Positions 57,201 to 64,000 of a DNA stretch of 64,000 bases are shown here, piece by piece. The notes under the pieces were generated by a model, which saw only the letters and a program-made list of their open reading frames with translations, did no database searches and was not told the origin of the DNA. The stretch lies in NCBI GenBank assembly GCA_018697195.1, contig CM031878.1, forward strand, positions 7,489,293 to 7,553,292. Direction: 5' to 3'. Position 1 is the stretch's first letter; each line of letters opens with the position of its first letter. Made by a program: the position numbers and the translations under genes. The stretch is from Certhia americana. Its lineage: Eukaryota; Chordata; Aves; Passeriformes; Certhiidae.

Positions 57201-60200
57201 CCTGAAAGCAAAATAGACCAGAAATCTAATTGTGAGGATCATTTGCCACCAGACCTCTTCAGTAATGCAAGACAACTGTGTTTCTCATATTGGGTCAGTT
57301 CAATGTTTGTACAGAGGACCCTTCTCTTCAGCTCCAGCTTTCTACTACATTTTTTTGTGCCACCAGCTGTGTCTTGCATACCTGGTCACAAACAAAAATG
57401 GCAAAAATTAACTTTCTGACATCCCAGAAGTAAAAGAGACCAGAGAGGTCTCCTCAGTCATTCTACACTTGCACAGAAGTAGGAAGCAGAGGGAGAAACA
57501 TCCATGGACCAGTGAGCATGCATTTGGGGTCCAGAGATCTCAGTCTGTCAGAGGCTTCCTTGTTGGAGCAGTCCTTAGCTGCAGTCCTGCTCACTACATT
57601 AATTTCTGTATCCAGTTGTCCTGTCTGCTGAGTACCTGACACTGGATTTCTCACTGCAGCACCAGGAGGCATTTAGTGTCTGACAAGCATCAGTTGTCTC
57701 TCTGTCCTCTCCTGGAGGGATCTGGGGGGGAAGGGCTATGCTTGGGAAGAGTTGCTATATGCTTGCTGTATAAATCAAGGTCAAGAACAGCAGCTTTCTG
57801 GTTGTCCTCAGCTGCTGTGAGGGCTCACTACAGGCACAGCCCTAATGGAGGAAATCTTGTCTCTCACAGACTTAACTTCTACCACTTTTTAGAAAGGCTG
57901 TGCTGAGCCACAAAAATTCATCTGGAAGCTCTGGGCTCATTTATGCATGGTGGAAGTGGTGGAAATTGCAAGATAGTCCTGTGGCAGAAATGCTGGATAA
58001 AATCTTTTGCAGTGTGTCTATACCTTGTCTAAAACTGTTGTACACTCTTTAATCTTATAGGATACGAAAGGTAAACATGCAAATGCTTATTCCTAAATGT
58101 CTTTGACAATAATAAACAAAATCCCTGACAGTTTAACTTTGGCATTGTACTTTTTGAGATGGTATCTAGCTATATCTTCTGGAGATTCAGAAATTATTCA
58201 TGGTTATTTTTACATTGTGCCTTGGGCATGGATTCTTTTGGTTTATGAATTGTCTAGCAAAGTGTCCATTGCAGATCCTGTAATGTTTGTCTAAAAAATG
58301 AGCTCCTTTTGGCTTGATGCTTCACTTTCCTGTGTACTTCATTCAGATGCTGAACTTTCTACCTTCTGCTCTCACTGTTCCTTGCTAAATAGATTTCTTC
58401 TCCCTTGCTACTGTTACCCTCTTCCTTTTACTTAAGATCCAAACCATCCTTCTGTGGGTTTTCAGGTTGATTATTTATTTTCTGGTGTCTCCAAGAAAAA
58501 TGCAAGAAACTTTCTTTGCCTGTTAGTTGCACTGGGGCTAATTTGTGGAGAAAAGTTCACTTATAAAATTTAAAAGTCCCAAGCCTTGGGATGTTGAAAG
58601 ATGCTAGCCTGAGGTTTAATATCAGAGAAGTTGTAATGCTTTTGTTTGGTTGTTTGAATCTTTGAATTCTGTTCTGCTGCTTTATAGTGTATGTATAAAT
58701 ACACTGATGGGTCTTAATGGCTCTTATACAGACTGTGAAACAGCAGAATGCTGTTCTGAAGAGGATGAAATAAAAGTAAGAGAATGATAATGGCAGAGTT
58801 AGAGGCAAGTTGGGCAGGGATAGTGCAGGCAAGGTCATATTGATCCATAGCAAGATACAGGGAGCTGGAGCTTGCCATGATTCCCATTCCTCTCCCACCC
58901 CAAGAGTCACAGTGAGCTGCCATAGCTTGATGTGGTGTTTGGGGCTCTCAACATCCAGCAGGTCTCAGGAAAATCTCTCCCCATCCCTGCTGCTAGTCCA
59001 CTTGATCCTGCGGTGATGGGAACCTTCTGTCAGGCATATTGCAGACACTGTCTCTGATCTAGCAACATCAGGCATCTTGGAGGTTTGGTTGTGAACCTGC
59101 CTGTCCTGTGTGACTGCTTTTCCTGCACACAGAGTGGGAAAACTCATATTTTCTCTATTGTAAATTGGGAATCTTGCACCATGAGCACAGTCCGAATTGA
59201 AACCAAAAGCTGTGAATTGCAACTGGTGAAATACCCCTGAGGTTTGTTGGCCTCTGTCACGCATTGCTCAGCTGCATGCTGTGTCTGACATGGGAATACA
59301 AGCACTGACTGGACAAACAGTGACAGTTTAATGTCTGGTTCCTCCCTCCTTGTCTGTTAACATGCCAGCCTAATAAATTCACTGGTCAGTGCTGTGAGGG
59401 GAACAAGCACACAGATTCCTGGTAAAACACTGTACAAAGCAGAGCGTCCAAGTCCCAGCAGGAAGAAAACAAACTGAAAGTAGGGCCAGCCTTATCCAGT
59501 GCTATTTATAACTGAGCTCTGCTTCCTTCAGATAAATATGAGTCTCTGAAGCATGAGTGATGCACAAGCCTCAGGCTGGGCCTTTGACCTGCTTCAGTGG
59601 CATTCCTGAGTCCATGCTATCTGCTTACTGCTGAGTCCCTCCCACTACCACCACGTGCTCTTTAGAAGGAAAGATTTTGCTACCCTTTTTCTGTACCCCA
59701 AATTTATGGATAGCCTGATGCAGCAAGCCTAATTCCTTGTGCCTCTTGGCTGACCTTGCACCCTTGAGTTCACTTGTGCTGAAGAGAAGTAGTCAGTCCT
59801 CTGAATCCCAGGAAGAACCCTTCAAGGTGGAGGGCACTTGATCTAGGTGTAGGTGAGCAGTGTTTTTCTAAAGAGGAGTTTTTATGGGACTAAATATGAT
59901 GAGGGAGTTTGTCTTAGGGTGTTTCCTCATTGCTGTTGAGCTCATCTAGTTGTTTTCCCTCAGCTATCAGGAAGTTCTCAAGGCCTTTGGAGGAGAGAAC
60001 CCTGAGAATGCTTGTAGTAAAACTTGTAAGTAGCCATATGCTGCTAGAAGGAGAGAAATAATTTGCAAAATTATTAGATGGGAAGTTTCTGGAATTGCTT
60101 GTAGCCAGAACAGCTATATTCCACCAGATAGGCCCAGTATTTGGTGGTACCCATAAAAAAAGTTGTCATCCAGCCTTGTGGCCATGACTCAGGTGCCTGA

Positions 60201-63200
60201 CACCCTGGAGCTGAGGGCTGCTCCTGGAGTATCCAGTCAGTGCTGGGCTGTGTCTTCTGTTCCAGGGGGCTTGAAATGCTTTTCATTGTCACAGGTATTC
60301 TGAAAGAATTCTTCCTCCCTCATCTTTGCTTAGTGACATATGATCCTGCCACGCTGGCTGCCTCGGTTGATGTCTGATTTCTTTGTAGATGAAGCACCTG
60401 GGTTTGTTTCAGTACCTATTTACTGTTACCAAGCCAGTCAGCCACCCTGACTCTCCTAACTGCCATACTCATTATCACAAACATACAGTGGGTAAAGTAA
60501 GGAGACATCTGAGTAAGTCCTTGCCTCTGCTACAAGATAGGATGGCAGGGAGTTGCTCATTTAAAGATGTAAGGGAAATGCAAGAAGTCCAAACTTCTGA
60601 CTGAGAGATATTGGAGTCTTTGAACACTTTGATATTCATCAGATGTCTAAACCCTTTCCTCTCTAAGGCAAACACTACAGCCAAATATTTAAATATTACT
60701 GACTCACCTTAGAAGGAGTTACTCCTTATAGACCTTACCTCTTCAATGGCTTCTGCCATGGAGACAAGTTTACTTCCTAGGCAAACTGAAATGATCCATT
60801 CTGTCTTGTTGCATGATTTAACGGTAAAATATCACCAAATTTTTCTACAAAAGACTGAACAGCACTGAGAACCCTTCTTTCCTTAGCAGCTCCCTTATCT
60901 GCAGATTCCTGTCATAGCTGAAAAATTTGCATTTTAAAGAAACCCCAGATTTTGAGATAGGAACATTTTTCAATGGATTTATTTTTAAGTAACAAGTAAT
61001 TTTCATTTATCTCTCCCCATCAGCTTTTACTCACACTCAAAAGACTTGTTTGCTATACAAAGCAGTCTCATCTATTGCAGTGAACAAAGCAGTCACAGTG
61101 ATTGAACATGACGCACAGTAAACATGTGAGAGGTGAGACTGAGTTTGAAAAAAACCCCTGAACCTTCCTTGTGGAACTGGGAAACTGTTTGTGAACAATA
61201 GAAAAGAGAAGTGGCAGAGGCCTTGAGAGTGTCCTCTTCTTCCCATCATGCCTTCACAGATGCAGTGTTATCATTCTTAAAGTATTTTATTCAAAATGAG
61301 ACTGTGCAGTCTAGCTGTCTTCACCAGTACTAACAGACTGGAGTCATTGCCTTCTGTGTCTTACATGCTACGCACTTCTTAATACATGTGAAAATATTTC
61401 TGTGCCACTCCAGCACTATCACTTTGCTGATTCTTTCACCATCCACTGATGCTTTTCTGCTCTACTGCCACTTCACCAGAAATTCCCTAATTTTTAACAC
61501 ATTCAGTGCTTTCGTCTTCCTGTTTTTGTCCTTCTGCCCTTGTCTTTATCACATTTCACCTTATTATTTTCAGATTAGGTCTCTGGTTTTTCATGATATG
61601 AGTCCTTATCATAATGGAATTCAATGTCTTTCAACTGCATCATCTGCAAATGTTCTGCGTATTTTGCAATTCAGTATGCAGCTTACTAATGAAAATATTG
61701 TATGAAACTGAACCAGATGCCTTGGAGAGGCTATCTAGAACAGAGGCTAGACAAAGTTAAAAGAATAAAGCTAAATAAGGCTAAAAGAAACAAGAATAAT
61801 TCCTTATGAGAACCATCTAGAGATGTTCTCCCATCTGGTCAAGAAAATACTGTCAAACTCTTGGGAATTCATTTTCAAGCACCCACCCACTTCACAATAA
61901 TTCCTTATCCTTCTTCTGAAGACATCACAGGGAGCATGCCAAAAGCCTTACAAAATTAAAGATAACAAATCTACTCTTTCTTTTAGACTTGTTACCCTGA
62001 AAAGGAAGGAAATAGATTCTCTTTGACAAGGTCTTTTTCGGAGGAGACCATATTCACTGATTCTTATTTTCTTATCCTGTACTTATGTACCAATGACCTA
62101 ATATTTTGTTCCAGCCCTCAAAGTTCAGCATTAGGCTGACTCATCCAATGTCCTTTAACCTATCCTTCAAGACAGGTGTGTTTTGTGTTCCCTGCGGGTA
62201 TTTTTGCCCTGTTTCTGTCTCTCAGGACCCCTCCTCTCTTCTAGTTTTCATAGCTAATTGCTATGAAATTCAAATATTACTTCAGCTGCTCCCTTAAGTA
62301 CCCTAGATGGAATTTCATCAGGCCTTACGGAGTCAGATATATCTGCCTGTGCTCCTTAAAGTTAGTCTTGCTAAATTTCTAGTTACAGTTTATTTTTTTA
62401 TGTCACTGAAAGGAGGACAGCCTTAATGCTTCTCTTGTATTTGTAATTCAAGGTGGGACTTGTGTTCCTTTAAGCAATAAATGGGTTCTAGGAGGAGGAG
62501 GCTCAGATGAGCCTTTCTGGGATATCTGATTTTGTCCTCATGCAAGCATCAGCTGCCTGGCCTAAAAAGTAATTTTTGCCTCAAAAGAATCTCCAGCATC
62601 CTCCCCATCAACATATTTCAGGCAGTGGCACAGATGTGTCCCCCAACTCAAGGACTCTTTTTACTGTAAAGTTCCTGGATGTGCAAAGACTCTCAAGTGT
62701 GACAGTGACAGCCCAACTCTCACCATATGTCAGGCCTGATTCTTCATCTCTGGGATGACTTCTCCTCTTTTGTTGTGGCTTGATTCACTGTATTCATACC
62801 AGAATTTTTCTTCAGCCCAGGGGTGCAGATGTGGACAGGGACTATGGTTTCACTGCACAGGTTCTGAGGAAAAAAAATCAAGGAGTAAAACCTTCTACAA
62901 CAGTGTTGACCAAAAGGCACTTTTTTGAGATCTTTCATTCTTACTAGACATTCCACAACAGATATGCTGGCTGTTTCCCGGGTAATAGACAGGAATGGCA
63001 AAAAATGCAGATATAGATCAGCAATCTCTTTTGTTCAGAGTGCATCAAAGGATGGGAGCTCTTCAGGCTATACCCTGCCATTCTGGCTTCAGCATGGGTA
63101 TGCTGAATGATTCCATGGTTCTGGTTCTCACTGAAGGACTAGCTGAGCATACTAAGGTTCCTGCTTGCCTGCCCACATATACCTTTGTCAGGAAGTCCAC

Positions 63201-64000
63201 ACCTACAGATAATCAGAGCACATCTAAATCTTCTCCACAGTTGTATCAAATGCTCCAAGTGCAAGCAGGACCCAAGAGCTCTTTCTTCACCAAGTACAGG
63301 CCTAGCCAAAGAGTCCGACTGTGCTACTTTGACCTTTTGACCAGGCTGCACTCAGTTATCACAGCCCTTTAAAATCCTCATTACTGCTTTGAGTAAAAAT
63401 GAGTCATCTGGACTAAACTCAGTTTTTGCTTTTATCTCAAATAACCATGGTGAGGAATGAAGTTTTCTGTCTTCCTTCCTCCTACCTCTGTATAGGATAA
63501 CTTGTACTGCTGTCCGAGTTGGCACTGGGAAGAGGCTCCAAACACAGCATTGTTCCTCACTTCTAAACCTTGCTCTTCCTGTCTCTTGATGTATAAAAAC
63601 TGATGCTGGAGTTACTTCACTTGTGAATTAAGTATGCTATACTTTCAAGATGGCCGAGTGATTAATTTTGGGGTGTCTCTTGTGACTTATTTCAGGAGAG
63701 TGGCCTTGCATTTTGCTTACGCTCCTCAGGGTGCCTGGCCTTGGCTTCGCTTGTGGTAGCTGGCAGAGGATCCTCTGTGACTTGTCAAGGTCCACTAATT
63801 GTGTCAGGCATGATAAGCAACAAACGCAGAATAGCTGGCAATGTCCTTGATGGAGGACATTTGGGAACTTTGTTGTAGTTGCACTGCTTTGTCTCAGCAG
63901 CAAAGAGGGATAAACTATTTGCTCTAACAAAACAAAAAGTCAGTGGACTCTGGATAAGCTGAGTAGAGAAGCAGACTTTCACACCAGCAGATCCCTTGGC

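Larger units (their letters stand above)
52337..64000 (+). other. DNAI1: Downstream DNAI1 intron (5' part, over 11.6 kb)
   Basis: Begins with donor gtaagg. The next DNAI1 block expected from mammals (a VKW...SSDGRI type WD segment) was searched for by eye in phase 0 to the window end and not found, so the exon lies beyond it. Contents recognised are the CA-rich block (53507-53643), a CR1 tail (54141-54243) and an exon-like segment at 59964-60025 that is out of phase with DNAI1. The remainder (54244-59960, 60030-64000) shows no gene or element that I can identify. Confidence 0.75.

Noticed and set aside
52337..64000. Downstream WD-repeat exons of DNAI1
   Set aside because: Expected in gene order, but no segment in the correct phase resembled the remaining WD repeats before the window ends.

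Overview
The window is vertebrate nuclear DNA, almost certainly from a bird. It is intron-dominated and AT-rich, with many CR1 LINE fragments whose 3' ends carry the ATTCTATGA-type octamer tail, two solo LTRs of avian type, and no Alu or L1. CR1 dominance points to a bird (or other sauropsid). A familiar avian ERVL-like LTR at 3401-3935 suggests a neoavian bird, but species cannot be fixed from this sequence.

One gene explains all recognisable coding sequence: DNAI1, axonemal dynein intermediate chain 1, an outer-arm component of motile cilia and sperm flagella, on the + strand. Eleven consecutive coding exons are visible (1651-1737, 2651-2731, 4535-4661, 6054-6154, 6957-7133, 8883-8942, 10970-11104, 19270-19357, 20092-20209, 22397-22440, 52089-52336). 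All have AG/GT boundaries, all join in compatible phase, and together they give 1266 nt (422 codons) with no stop. They cover the acidic N-terminal half and the start of the WD40 propeller. The initiator exon(s) lie upstream of base 1. The C-terminal WD repeats, stop codon and 3' UTR lie beyond base 64000. I see no second protein-coding gene on either strand.

Layout: 1-1650 is an upstream intron. 1651-11104 holds seven closely spaced exons for the N-terminal region, with a minus-strand LTR in the second visible intron and a CR1 tail pressed against the third visible exon. 11105-19269 is an 8.2-kb intron with a CA/TG inverted microsatellite, a GTTCGA/GGAGA minisatellite, a neighbouring CpG-rich patch, an 83-bp direct-repeat pair and a CR1. 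19270-22440 holds three exons leading into the propeller. 22441-52088 is a 29.6-kb intron with several CR1 copies, one of which (41100-43314) is split by a 355-bp solo LTR with a 6-bp target duplication. 52089-52336 is the exon holding the first clear WD repeat. 52337-64000 is the beginning of another long intron.

I did not find a new multi-gene system. The observations most worth checking are the CpG-rich patch beside the minisatellite, the CR1 tail next to a splice acceptor, the nested LTR, and the repeat-like Ala/Glu linker of this DNAI1. Comparisons with mammalian DNAI1 are from memory of the protein and were not computed.
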